DNA from: Malachius bipustulatus
Lineage: Eukaryota > Arthropoda > Insecta > Coleoptera > Melyridae
Reading direction: 5' to 3'
NCBI GenBank assembly: GCA_910589415.1
Contig: OU342639.1
Location: 19,662,268 to 19,726,267, forward strand
Length of the DNA stretch: 64,000 bases
The position numbers and the translations under genes were made by a program. The notes below the pieces were generated by a model. That model saw nothing but the letters and a program-made list of their open reading frames with translations, was not told the DNA's origin and searched no databases. Positions 24,165 through 35,882 of this stretch are shown here, piece by piece (position 1 is the first letter of the stretch; each line of letters begins with the position of its first letter).

Positions 24165-25515
24165 AAAGTTCCCGTCTCGTATATTTTGCACTTTTTTTAT
24201 AAACACTCGGTAGATAATACCACCTTCTATTGATCCCATCCCGGTTATTAATGCATAGTTATGTGTATCGAGCAATTTTGTCCAACAACAGGAAAATTGT
24301 TACTTATTTTTCTAAAGATCTACGTAGACTCCTTCTATAGTTATATCAAACAACGATGATTGATTGCTTCATATTTATTATTATAGATTATTCAACTGAA
24401 TTTTCTTGATTGTTTTGGGAATTAAAAATTAAATTTTGCTGTCTATGGGGGCGCATTAATAAGCAATTTTACAAAATCTGTATTTAATGGTTGGTTTGAT
24501 GTAAATTATAAATAGCCAGAGCAGCGTTAACGGTTGATGGTATATAGTATAGTATAACTAATTGCCTCGCCGTAACAGTTACCGTTTTAATCGATCTCAT
24601 GTTAATTATTTTTATTTATAGCGTCACATAATCGTAAATTACCCATGAATTTGACACTTGTTTAATATAAAGTACATACAACAAACAAAGATCTATTATT
24701 TAAAATAGATCATCTGTGGATACATATAAACGTATTATGTATACATGTATATTATATACATGCATATACAGGTGGTAATCTGTGAACAAACAAGCCCATG
24801 GCCTGTATATACGGCATTAACATGCCGATGTCGATGCTGGTTTAATACATTTAATTATTATGTTAATACAACAAGCACATAACGTAAACGAAGACCGGAG
24901 GCTATAGAAGGGCAATTTCGGGACCTAATTTTAAACTGGATTAGGGCTGACGCTGTCTTTCCGTCGGGACTCGTCTTTTTACTATATTGGATGGCTAGTT
25001 AACCCTTGAATGACTTATCGAAATAGGTTAGTTTAGGTATTGAACTTTGGGCAGGTTATTCCCGCAGGGGACGTAGACATTCAACATCCAGAGCCACCCC
25101 AGAGCGGTTCCAAAATCAGCCCTCACACGACCATTTTATGACATGGTGCTCACTTGCTGATAGCATCAAACCAAACCTATACACATGTAAACGAGAACTC
25201 CTATGGGACAGCAGTTCTCAAAATGTACTTGTAACATCAATGGATTTATTTATTATAAATGACTAGAATTGATCACATAATTGAAAACCGATAATATTTT
25301 CTTCCATAATAATTTCAGTTACCTGAAATAAATTTTCCGAAAAGAAAAATATATCTTGGTCATAAGAATATAAGGATATAAAGACTTGCACAGCTTTTTT
25401 TATTAGTTTATAAGTCTTAATCTGTAAAATTTTTCTTTAAAAGTATGACTAAACAACTCAACTGTGGAACAAACCTATAATTTTGTGTTTGACTTATGTT
25501 TCCCCTTTTTTTATT
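24165..25515. other. Spacer between two inverted LINE fragments
   Basis: AT-rich DNA separating fragment A (+) from fragment B (-). It contains alternating AT runs near 24720-24770 (TATACATGTATATTATATACATG). No gene was recognised. Confidence 0.4.
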
Positions 25516-25519
25516 GAAA

Positions 25520-26535
25520 AGACACACGCACTGGAGGAAACTCGCTATGACACTCTTGTAGCGGTGCATGAGCGGAGATGTCAACGATTCACGTTGGCTT
25601 TGAATCGTTGCAGGTCGTATTCGTCACGAAACTTTCCCTATGGAATGCTATTCCAAAGTGCATGCTCTTCTTCACATAAAAGAAGTCTGAAATAGGGTGG
25701 TACGAGGTGTAACGAGCTGAACCTGATAGGGATAAGCTACTGCGGCTCGACGTGTGTTTCTGCCCGGTCTCGTTCTAGGTGGGATCAAACGGGTCACGTC
25801 TTGTGAACACCTTCCATTAAAATATCTGTAAAAACAGACTCAGGTCAGCTACTTTTATCCGATGTTCAAGACTATCTAGATGTTTTGCTAAATCCTGGTC
25901 CCCGATCAAGTTGATAGCTCTTTTCTAAATGGATTCAAGTAATTTCAGGAGCTGAGCTCCAAACATGTGAGCAGTACTCCAAGGATGGTCGAATTTGAGC
26001 CTTATATAAGAGGAGAAGCTGTTGTGGTGTATAAAATTTCTCTGTGCGGAACAGTGTTCCAAGTTTTTGTAAAAAAACATGATCATGCCAAGACATGTTC
26101 GCTCCGAGGCTCACACCAAACAAACGAATATATGATGATGAAAGAACATTTCCACATTTCCGGCATGAAGGAAATATTCCTTTTTTATAAGACATGTTGA
26201 AGAGTGGCGCAATTTTTAAGTACGATAACTGATACGTCATCGGGATGACCCGCTATCGGAATACAATGTCTGACATCTTGGATTCTTCAGAAGAGATAAT
26301 TGACGGGGTTTTTCCTTAAAATCGACGGAAGAGTATGAAGAAAATAATTCTGTTGGCGCACCAACAGGTTGACCTCCTCAGAAATCGTCGATGCATAATT
26401 CCAGTCGATCCGTGTAAATGGTGGAATGGTGGATTTGCTGAAATTCTGGCTGACTGCCTTAGTGACCGACCAAAAAGATTTCGAACCGTTAGGGCAGGTG
26501 GAGGGGTTAAGTTCCTTCATTATTATTAGCATCAT
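25520..26535 (-). pseudogene. Jockey-like LINE fragment B, RT palm deleted
   Basis: Reading the minus strand from 26535, a CPNGSKSFWSVTKAVSQNF linker leads into a second open segment (26240 down to 25935). That segment starts with RT block 1 (YKKGIFPSCRKCGNV) and passes directly into post-palm sequence (LFGVSLGANMSWHDHV, KLGTLFRTEKFYTPQQLLLL, YKAQIRPSLEYCSHVW). Further frames below 25935 give the DQDLAKHLDSLEHRIKVA-type C-terminus and end near 25580 with an NVNR-like motif. Palm blocks with YADD are absent, as in fragment A, but the left breakpoint differs (after block 1 here, after block 2 in A). The 3' portions of A and B form an inverted repeat about 1.4 kb apart. Confidence 0.75.
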
Positions 26536-29327
26536 GGCATAAATCGGTATTTGGATAACTTATTTCTTTCTTCTAACTTTCTTAACTTTACATTTTGTTT
26601 TCTTGCAAATTATGAATGTTGAACAGCTTTACCTATAGGTATATTTTTTACTTTTTATCAGATCAAAATTGTTCAAAAACCTTAAATTCAAAGTTGAGTT
26701 AGTTCAGAAGTTGAAAACTACAGAAAAAATGGCTGCAGCCCTTAGAGACAAAATGTGAGTTTTCAAGTCGTTGTTTAGTAGGTAGTTTCCGAGTAATTCA
26801 GTGGCGTTTGGTGTCTTTTGCATTGTTCTCGGTGAACCATCTTCTTTTTTATTTTTTTATTGCAGAATTTTTAAAATCTGCTCAAAATCTGGATTCGATT
26901 AACTTAAATAAAAAATTCCTGATATGAATTGTTTATTTTTTCAATATATTTAGGAATCGCTGGTGACCTATGCGTTTAGTAGATAAATTGTACTAAAACA
27001 TACCAACTGCGAGTTCCATTATTATTACAAATAGTTTACTTTGAGAGTCTTGTAATTCAGATCTCCTTAAACTATTTGCTGAGTAGACTAAAGAGTTTTA
27101 GGTGGTTTCATTAGTCAACGAATTCATTTCAGAGAGTCAGAATGGAGAGAACTAATAAAACAGTAAGAGTTCCCGAAAGGAAGTATTTGGGTAAGATTTA
27201 GTTCTTTGTTCGAGTGTGCTATGCATTTAATGGAGCTCCTACTCGAGACCTGCTCTACAGGGAAGGTGAGAATCGGGCCGGGGTGGATAATCTTGACCCT
27301 TTAATAACTTCCACCGCCGCCCTTATACTCGTACTTGCGTCACCGCAGATTCTCTAACGCCAAATTGGAGAGCCTCCTAGATTACATACCTATATACTCT
27401 ATCTCCAGACCTGAACAAAACCACGGATCCTCCACTTGCTCGTGTTACACATCACATGCTTTTAAACTATTTCAGAAAATTAAATATCAGTTCCACGCTA
27501 ATGAATTTCCAGCAAACGAAAGAATTGAAGTAAATGGAAAACTCTGGAGGATGGTAGCTCAGATTCATCTCCACGACGTTCCTAAATCTCGTCTTCGCGG
27601 TTCATATCATAATATTTTCTGGAATCGACATTGCGGATTTCTCCTCATCGATGTGATATGTTGCAGAGCCTTTTCAAGGCGATTCCAAACGAGCGACGCG
27701 CCAGGTTCGTGCATGCGAGTATAGACAGAAAGTAGGTGATATAATATAACGTATGGATTAGGATGTGTCTACTTTGCCGGCAACGATAAAATCCGTACAT
27801 AAACGGGAGGTAACCTATTGGTTACTATAATACCTAATTACCGATACAATAGAGTAAGAGAGATTTGAGAAAAAATATCTTATGATTCAAATGTTAATGA
27901 TCTTACGAAGAGGTAATTGAATAGGAGAATAATAAACCTGTAAGAGAAATATTAGCGCTAACACTGACATAGCCTATGGATTAACCATCTCACGTATGAG
28001 GGATGCCAAGAAAGGGTAGGTAAGGTAAAGGGACAGAACATCTTGTCATCGGAAGGTCCAGATTTCCAGCATCCCCCCTCGGATATGAATGGCGCTGGCT
28101 GACATAACCGCTAGGTTCGGAAACGCGCATGCGTACCGTCGTCACCACGCGCTATAACCCATTCAATAAAAAGGTCAATTGACTTTAGATAGCAGGATGA
28201 AAGTAAAATCGATTTGCTCGAGGGCAAATGAAACGTGGTGGAGTCAAGCTGAACCCGAACGCTGCTAGCTGTCGGACGCCTTTCTAAACCCGGGCAAAAA
28301 AGAGAACCTGATGAAATTTTCGGTTATTATTTATAGCCGGTCACATTTTATATTTTCCACGCCGAAGAATCGGTTCTGTTGTAATTGCTATTCAGAAGGG
28401 AAGTGCTGCAGATTTCTGGACGTGATTTTCGAAACTGTTCCATCATTTTTCAAGTAAGCTACTGATGTGTCAGGAAAATAATATACTTCATTCCGGAGCT
28501 TGTAGATTTGTGGAGTTTTACTTCGCAGACGCTACATTCATATAATATCTTTTGTTTGTTTCGTCTGTCTACAATTTCCTGAACGATATTTTCTTGTCCT
28601 ATATAAACCTTATCTAACAAATACGAGAAAAAATGTCTCGGAGACTCTAACAAAACACTTAAGTTTCTATAACTACATCGTACGAATAGAACTATTTTGT
28701 TACCAGATTCTATTTTTGCCATCTCTAAACTGCTCCTTTTTTAGCATATTTACATTTTAACAGCTCGAATAACGTCCTGAATTCTATATCATCCTACATC
28801 ATTTCTTAATTCAACAGTCACGTCTTCTTGTTTTTATAAGTCTACCAGAAAAAAATCTTTCATCGCATACCAAAATAAAAGAACTTCACGCGAAACTCTA
28901 TAAAAAATTTACCCTAAAACTCCAAGCGAATTCGGCAATTCAATTATCTTTCTTTTAGAAATATCCAGGCAACATATTATATGCAAGTCTAATAAGACCT
29001 ACGTTTTCATTTACTCGTAGATCAAACATGCATAAACTTAAAAACTTAACATTTTTCTAACGTTAGCTCTGATCTCGAATGATAGGTACCTTTAAACGCT
29101 TAAAGCAAGAAAACGTGAAGCTCTTGGTGATTATCATTAAAAAGTAAAGTGCTGGGATTACTGATATTGCGTATAAAGTGTCACATGAATATACCGAGTG
29201 TAGTGAGTTAGGTTATACAGGATGATCAGTAGTTGGAACTTTTCGAACACAGACTGTTGAGCACAGTGAAATTAGAGTACTTAAATCTGAAAAATTAATT
29301 GAATCTGATAATAATTCGTGTTCAAGT
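26536..29327. other. No gene recognised; one unassigned ORF
   Basis: This holds a 129-codon + strand ORF at 27335-27724 (listed separately) and a GC-richer patch at about 28060-28290. A partial fold-back-type terminus (TATACAGGATGATCAG) occurs near 29215. Nothing else is recognisable. Confidence 0.4.
27335..27724 (+). CDS. Unrecognised 129-codon ORF, doubtful
   Basis: This is the longest open frame outside transposable elements. The deduced protein is rich in His, Arg, Ser and Cys and has no signal peptide, membrane segment or motif I recognise. The segment is slightly richer in GC than its surroundings. No splice-site or homology argument supports it. It may be chance, an unrecognised exon, or part of a decayed repeat. 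Confidence 0.15.
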   Translation: MRHRRFSNAKLESLLDYIPIYSISRPEQNHGSSTCSCYTSHAFKLFQKIKYQFHANEFPANERIEVNGKLWRMVAQIHLHDVPKSRLRGSYHNIFWNRHCGFLLIDVICCRAFSRRFQTSDAPGSCMRV

Positions 29328-29877
29328 TGTAACGTACATTTTGTACGTACCGGCTAGATGCCGGTAACACAGAGACGACGGCGGGCGCGCGCAGTCAGTG
29401 AGTGATGGTGGGTTTTAGTGCATCGGCCGACTGGAGGCCTCGAGTTTCGTAACATCGACTGTCGAGTTGAAATCAGGTGCGTTCATCTTCATACCGGCCC
29501 GTTCACCTTTCTTTTCTCTCCTGGAATTCGCTAGAGGAAGGTCGTTTCCGCAAACACAGGAATTTTTAGCGAAATGGCGTTGTGAACTTTCACTTCAATT
29601 ATTATAAACATCGCCCACGTTTTTGGCTTGGTGAGTGTCGTAAAATGATGTTATTAATTGTGCTAGAATTATACAGATCATATTATCTTAATACCGTATG
29701 CTAATTTTAATTACAGTTTTTAAACCCGATCGAGTTCGTTAGCATGTAAAATTTTGTCAGTCACTTTTTTATCTCAACCTATCTTGAGGACGGGAATAAT
29801 TCTATGTACCCTTGGCAAGCAGACTCGATCGGACCATTCATTAATGCAAGAGTGTTTCTGATATCCATGTAATTACA

Positions 29878-30020
29878 GCTTTTTCCCTGGAGGCGAATTT
29901 TTCCCTATGGATTGCTTTCTCCCTGGAGTCAACTTTTTCCCTGGAGTCAATTTTTCCCTGGAGTCAACTTTTTTTCCCTGGAGGCAACTTTTCCCTGGAG
30001 TTCCCTCTCTTCCCTGAAGG
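29878..30020. repeat. Minisatellite inside LTR-like copy 2
   Basis: Seven or more degenerate units of about 17-20 bp share the core TTTTTCCCTGGAG followed by TCAA or GCAA. They occupy the same place as the TTTTTCGTACCGA units of copy 1. Confidence 0.75.
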
Positions 30021-30040
30021 CCATCTTTTTCGTACCGAGA

Positions 30041-30125
30041 AGAACTCCACGTATCAAGGCAGAAGATTTTCTTGGATACCCAGTAAGAACTCCACGTATC
30101 AAGGCAGAAGATTTTCTTGGATACC
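30041..30125. repeat. 45-bp tandem duplication
   Basis: A block beginning AGAACTCCACGTATCAAGGC at 30041 is repeated from 30086. The second copy ends at the GGATACC matching the first. The sequence is not found in copy 1, so the duplication is private to this copy. Confidence 0.85.
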
Positions 30126-30452
30126 AAGCCCACCGCTCAAACCAAGCAAGTTTCTGGAGCCAAGCCATCCGAAGATAAGTGCCTTGTAACCTATTAGCAC
30201 CCGAGATCTATTCATTCGACTAGCACCGCACGCTTTTGTTTTTTTTTATTATCTGTTAACCGTGCTCAAGAGTGTAATATTAATCACTGTGATATATTTT
30301 ATATTTTAATAAAGAGTACCTGTTGTTCTGCTGACCTGCTTGTTATTGTTGACCCTCTTGGACTAGCGACTCAACCTACGACCCTTGTTTTTCTTGTCTC
30401 ATGCTCTCAGCGACTATTTTTCCCCTCTAAGGGTTAAATAGTTCGTTTCAAG

Positions 30453-30466
30453 TGGCACCCAACGTG
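30453..30466 (+). other. Primer-binding-site-like sequence
   Basis: TGGCACCCAACGTG directly follows the LTR-like end at 30450. It matches 13 of the first 14 bases of the lysine-tRNA primer-binding site known from retroelements. Copy 1 has a more decayed version (TGACGGCAACG). Confidence 0.5.
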
Positions 30467-30617
30467 TCTATCTGCCAATAATTCGTTTCATAATTATGGA
30501 GTTCCCCTCATCTCTCATCTCAGCTACAAGTTTTTGATTATTCCAAATTAGTTTAATAGCCGTGATAAAAATATGTTAAGATTTCAGTCGTTGTATAAAA
30601 CCACTCCTCAAAATATT

Positions 30618-31046
30618 GAATCATCAGAATAATAACTCGAAATTTTTGACAATTGTACTAATTGAGGTGCATGATTTATTACACCCAACAAAAAAATCTA
30701 ATCCGCTGGCGGAGATCTGGATATGTCGTTACCTTGTTTAAAAAAAATTATACGCCACTGATTTTAGAGAAAATATGAATTTTTGATAGATACCTCGTGT
30801 TGTTTGGAAGAGAAAATACCCTTTACTTTTTTGCCCGACGACGCACTGTAACTTTTCTTCTCTAAACAATACGAGGTATCTATCAAAAATGTCACATTTC
30901 CGTTATAGTCAGTATCGTATAAATTTTTTAAAAAAGGTACCGACATACCTCGAGCTCTGCCGGTGGATTAAAATTTCTTGTTGGGAGTATCAAATCATGT
31001 ACTTCAATTAGTACAACTCTCAAAAATTTCGAGTTATTCTGATCAG
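30618..31046. mobile_element. Fold-back element, imperfect, abutting FB2
   Basis: The left arm from about 30618 (ATCAGAATAATAACTCGAAA) and the right arm to about 31046 (TTTCGAGTTATTCTGAT) are reverse complements. Pairing continues inward through ATAGATACCTCGT/ACGAGGTATCTAT near the centre (about 30833). The right arm ends within 10 bp of the next fold-back element, so one probably inserted at the edge of the other. Confidence 0.7.
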
Positions 31047-31054
31047 TCAGTTTG

Positions 31055-32066
31055 TATACAGGGTGCACCATGTATCCTTCTCTATATTGCTATCTCCTGA
31101 ATGCGAAGAGATACAGGGTCGGTTAAATTAGAGAAAAGATGCGCAGTTTTGTGGCCATGTCGAATCCGTCAAGCCATGCAAGATATCTGTGACTGCTCCT
31201 GAAATATCCTGAAAAAACTGAAAAATCGAGATTTCTTATTTTTGCCATATCTTTCTTATTATTATATTGGAAATTAATAAATAATTTCTTGTATGCTTAC
31301 ATAAGCCGTTAAGAGCTGTCCATCTGACATTTCAAAAATTTTCAAGGCCGACTAGATCTAAGAGTTTTCACAGTCAACTTTCGTTTTTCTTATGGCCGCC
31401 ATATTATTTTTTTATGTCTTTCGATATGAAAAAAATAATGGAAGCCAAAAATTAATAAACTTCAAAAAAATTTTTTTTAAATTTTTATTCTTCTTTTTTC
31501 AAAGAAAAACCAAAAAAAAAACGTCGAAAAACGTCAACATTTGTAAAATACGCCGGAATAGTGCTTCCCTTATGGTTTTTTAATTTATCTATGAAATTCG
31601 GTCTAAAAAGTTGTCTTTTTTTAAAGAAAAAAGAAGAACAAAAATTTTTTTAATTTATTTTTTTAAGTTTATCAATTTTTAGTTTTTATGATTTTTTTAT
31701 ACCGAAAAACATAAAAAAACAATATGGTGGCCATAAGATAAACAAAAGTTGACTATGAAAATCCTGGGATCTAGTCGACTTTGAAAATTTTTGAAATGTC
31801 AGATGGGTAGCTCTTGCCGACTTATGTAAGCCCACAAAAAATAATTTATCAATCTCCAATAATAAAAAAGATATGGCAAAAATAAGAAATCTCGATTTTT
31901 CAGTTTTTTCAGGATATTTCAGGAACGGTCACAGATATTTTGCATGTTTTGACTGATTCAAGATGGCCACAAAATTGCGCTCCTTTGGACTTGTTTAACC
32001 GACCCTGTATCTGTTAGCGTTAAGAGATAGCAATATAGAGAAGGATACATGGTGCACCCTCTGTAT
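31055..32066. mobile_element. Fold-back element, family FB2
   Basis: The left end TATACAGGGTGCACCATG, continuing with TATCCTTCTCTATATTGC, is matched by its reverse complement at the right end near 32030-32066. The arms are about 350-400 bp. They include AAATATCCTGAAAAAACTG and its complement, ATGGCCGCCATATT against AATATGGTGGCCAT, and TCTCGATTTTTCAG, around a very A/T-rich centre. The TACAGGGTG end matches the termini of FB1 and FB3, though the interiors differ. No transposase is present. Confidence 0.85.
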
Positions 32067-34429
32067 TAAACAAATAATCAATTTTTCGAAGAACTTCAAC
32101 ACCCTGTATCTCGGAGACTAAAGCTCCAACTACCCATGTTTGAGGAAATTTTTCGCCTATTTTTTTGCATTTATCCCATGCCCTAAGTTAAAAATTTATA
32201 CTTAAAAGATTTTTAGCAGTGAATTAAAACATAGTTTGGAGGCTCTTGCTCTACTAGGTATGTAATTAAAAAAAATATATATTTTCACAAAACTTCAATT
32301 ACAGACGAATTGTAAATGTTAAAATTAAATAACATACCTAAATCTGGAAGAAATTTGAAGTTTGGCAACTGCTCAAAGTATACTTAAAGTACATAATAAA
32401 ATACGTGATCTATGGAAATAAAAAAAAAATTACTTGGATTTGAATAAATTTTTCCTCGTTCATTGATCAAGACCGTGATAATCATTTATTATATGGTTGT
32501 AGGTTAAAAATATTATTACTATCCCTAATTGTTTTTTTTTTCTGTTACTATCCTTCCAACAAACTTAAAACATAGAATAGCTACTTAACGAGTGCCTTGC
32601 GGAGATATACTTACGGGTATGTGTCTTGGGGTAGAAAATGGATAAGCTGCAGCTGCCTACGAATACGAAATTCTTCTTTCTTTAAGACGTAACGCTGATA
32701 AGAATGTTTTTCGCAGACAGGAGCAAAGGATCACATCAGTTTCTGATAATCAAGAAATTCTTCTACTATTACTCGTTAAAATAATGACTATTATCCATGC
32801 AATCCTTAATTGAATCCCACTTCCATGTTTTCTTATTTTACTAGGGGTAATCCGATAGAAGGTATTACTTATTTTGGTTTACAGGTCATCGCAGAAAACA
32901 ATCAAGATTTTTTCACCACATTGTTTCTGGTTAGCATGTGATCCCATACACCGTCCACTCTCAACCAGTCCAGAAAATCTGTCTTACTCACAAGTCCATA
33001 GTACTAGCCGGTTCTAACTATCTAACTGCACTAGCTTATCATGAGCTCGTAATACTTGAAAACGAAATTATATTACTCAGATCTGCTGAACGCGATCCCC
33101 GTTTGACAGTTTAGTTAGCACCAATGCAATCGTAAAGAATGCTTAAAGAAACTAACTGTTTTAAAACGTTCTTAAAATCTCCACTAACACTGTGGAACAA
33201 AACCTCGCATCTTCCACAACAAAATGTGGAAGATGCGAAAGAAAATTTCATGGAGCCTTTCGATAACTGTTACTACTCCAGAACTATATATCTAAAAAAA
33301 ATTAATATGGATTGAGATCAACCGGGAGGAAAGTTGACTTTACAACTAGACAATATTCGCCTGAATTTTCACAGTGATAATCATAGAATTATAAGTTGTC
33401 TTGTAACATCTTGTAATTAAAATTTAAGTTTAAGCGCGTTGACTTCTTGTTTTCCAGAACTTGCAGACGTAACAAACTGCATAGAGCTGAAAGATATGCA
33501 GCTACTTATCAAATAATGTAGACACTCTCATCGCGGTGTTACGTACGCCTAAGGAAACCAAAGAATATCTGTTTTATTTGTGTTAGCAATGCAATTACTC
33601 GAACAGGACTATGCATCAGATAGGTGATGTGCCTGATCTGACGAGGCTTTCAGATATCTTCGGTTTTTCTAGACTGAAAATACTGAATCGGACTCGGTCT
33701 TCAACTCTGTTAGGCGACAAAGAAAATTAGATTTTCTGGATCATAAAGTTTAAGAGTATGTGGAGCAAGTTCCAGTACAGCTTGAAAACCCTCTTCTAAA
33801 CACATGTCACGCTACTTTTATAACTTCGAGGGTTATATAAATGCAAATATTTTTTAGTTATTGAAATCTGACGTGATATTCCGTTGAAGAGATATAGCTG
33901 AAGAGTAGGGCACGTTCTTTGACTGGTTCAGCCGAGTCACTTGCGGGACATAAAAACAACGACATTTTATTCATGTATGTAATACAGAGCGAGAAAATGT
34001 GCAGTAACAAAACGTTTATGTCTAAGGTTGCAGTACATTAGAAAATTAAATTTTCTATATGGAATCGAGATTTCAAAGATGAAAGAAAAGTAGGTCATTA
34101 AAATTGCTCGACTTAATAACAAGATCTTCTTTTGGAATTTCTTTGAGTGACTTATTACATATATTCATCAGTCTTCTATTCCAAATGTAAACCAGTTTTT
34201 TGACGTTAAGTCAGTTTTCCTAGGTATAAGCCAAAGTTTCGATTGCTTCAATTTCGCAATTGATTTTACAGTGTAGAACTCAGGTATTTAAGTTTTCACA
34301 CTTTTCCAACATATTTCCAAAATGTCAAGTCATCTTTTTTTTTATTTTTCGAACCTTCACAAACCAGAAAGTCGAATTTATAAGCACTACGGTATCTAGG
34401 AATACTATGGAATGTTACGAAAGTAAAGT
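32067..34429. other. No gene recognised
   Basis: This is AT-rich and starts with another ACACCCTGTATCTCGGAGAC-type word (about 32098), a common remnant of the same terminal-repeat class. The 14-bp perfect hairpin at 33205-33238 is listed separately. Confidence 0.4.
33205..33238. repeat. Perfect 14-bp hairpin with a 6-base loop
   Basis: TCGCATCTTCCACA (33205-33218), loop ACAAAA, TGTGGAAGATGCGA (33225-33238). It stands alone in AT-rich DNA. It could form a stable RNA or cruciform hairpin. The arm is shorter than a typical microRNA precursor and the outer bases do not extend the pairing. Confidence 0.75.
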
Positions 34430-34439
34430 AAATACTGAT

Positions 34440-35130
34440 TTAAACTGATGGAGGAAGTAAACCGGAGGGAAGACAAGTACTGGTATCGAGTTCCAAACAA
34501 CGCAGTTCTAAGGAGAAACAATATTTAGTGTAATGTGGCTCTACACTTGTGGAAACCAGCTGCGAAATTAAAGTTTCAAGCTTCCTGGAGCAGTTACCGA
34601 TTGAACAGGGAAAGGTAACCCACCAACAGGCTAAAGATTTTAGTGAGCCAGTTAGAAACTAATTTTTCTAGCTTTTCTCAAATATAGAACCGATGAGATT
34701 CAAAGTGTATTTAGGAGTAGAACCCCACAAATCAGAACAGTGTTTGATTGGTGGTCAGATATGCCTTATAAGTTGTCTAGGTAAAAATATTTTTTTGTTT
34801 CTTGAAGGGTACTAATTTTCTGGCAGTTGCCTTGGGAAGACATGAGTTTCCTAAGACGAGCTTCCATCAACAATCAGTCCAAGAATAGATAAATAATGAC
34901 TGTATTTTATGGTGTTTCCGGACCTAGTGACAACTGGTTCAGATAGCTCATGCTTTTTTGAACATACGCCTTCCGGTGTTTTTAGAGCATTAAACTGGAC
35001 CAAGTTATCAAAGCCGCATCTACTACAGCACTTAGATCGGAATTCCCGATCCTGAGTTCATGGCATAAGAGTTACATGATGGTCCATATACAACGACATG
35101 TAAACTTCTACTGGAAAGAAAACTGGAGAT
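34440..35130 (-). pseudogene. Jockey-like LINE fragment D, post-palm RT region
   Basis: On the minus strand below 35020, one frame reads NLVQFNALKT, then a Lys-rich turn, PVVTRSGNTIKYSHYLSILG and LIVDGSS before a stop. This is the characteristic region after the YADD box of the same LINE family as fragments A-C. Below that, other frames give LSLFNRY- and LRCLELDT-like pieces of the C-terminus, ending near 34440. Upstream (35130-35560) may continue the element but is too decayed to call. Confidence 0.5.
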
Positions 35131-35882
35131 CCTTTTCACATGTTCAGGTGAAAGCCAAAGCTGAGAAAATTAGTAAACAACCGTCATGCCAGATTGTAGC
35201 TAACTCCTTTGAGATACTGAAGGCTGCTGCCGGCACTTCTCCAAACTTTTAATTCCATGACTGCAGAGGTTATTCATTTACGCCAAAAACCGTACTTGTG
35301 AATACTCAGAGCTCCCCCTTCACAATTGTGAGATATCATTTTGAATTGGTGACAGTCTCCAACACCTTCGAGATTTAAAGAAGTAGAGCTTATAGTTGTC
35401 AAAAATTTTTCTTATTTTTTGCTAAGGGTTGAGTATCTTTTGCTAACACCAAGTTGGTAGGACACATATAAAATAGCCGACAAATCATAGGCCTCCATTC
35501 TAAGAAGCATTTTTTTTCAGGACAATAATTGTTGCTATGTTGTCAGATCGCGCTGCCTTGTAAGTATCTGTAGATTACAGCATTCACCTGACAGTCTCCG
35601 CCTTAATTTTATATCCCCCATACAAGTTCCAGCAAGGAGTAGAATAACATAATAATAAGATGCAAGAGTCTCCTAGAGTCTAGTGCTGAATTTTCGTGTT
35701 ATATTTTTCCACACATTAGCTTTGTCTTCAAAACATGTCACAATATTGTTGTCAGGATATGTTACGAAAAAAGGAGCGTGTTGCAAAATTCTGACATATT
35801 ATCTTTGTTAGGTATCAAAAACCACTGATGCATAAGTGATGAGATCTGCTTATAACATCATTCTGCAACTCTGCCTCTTCTG
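35131..35882. other. No gene recognised
   Basis: Probably partly a continuation of the decayed LINE fragment D on the minus strand, but no RT or endonuclease motif is readable. Confidence 0.3.

Larger units (their letters stand above)
29328..30450 (+). mobile_element. LTR-like repeat, family L1, copy 2, followed by a primer-binding-site-like sequence
   Basis: It starts TGTAACG and ends GTTTCA, a TG...CA pair. It carries a perfect hairpin (ACGTAC, ATTTT, GTACGT) at its 5' end, an intron-like GTGAGTG...TTAATTACAG span (about 29630-29716), a minisatellite, a 45-bp tandem duplication, and AATAAAGAG near 30310 about 140 bp before the end. Two bases after the end lies TGGCACCCAACGTG (30453-30466). 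That differs at one base from the primer-binding site complementary to lysine tRNA used by many LTR elements. Homology with copy 1 continues to 30490 and stops, so this is an LTR plus a scrap of leader; no gag or pol follows. Confidence 0.7.

Noticed and set aside
33634..33690. CTGACGA followed by a downstream CTGAAA as another hammerhead
   Set aside because: No pairing stem II can be drawn between the boxes and there is no cleavage triplet with a closing stem I.
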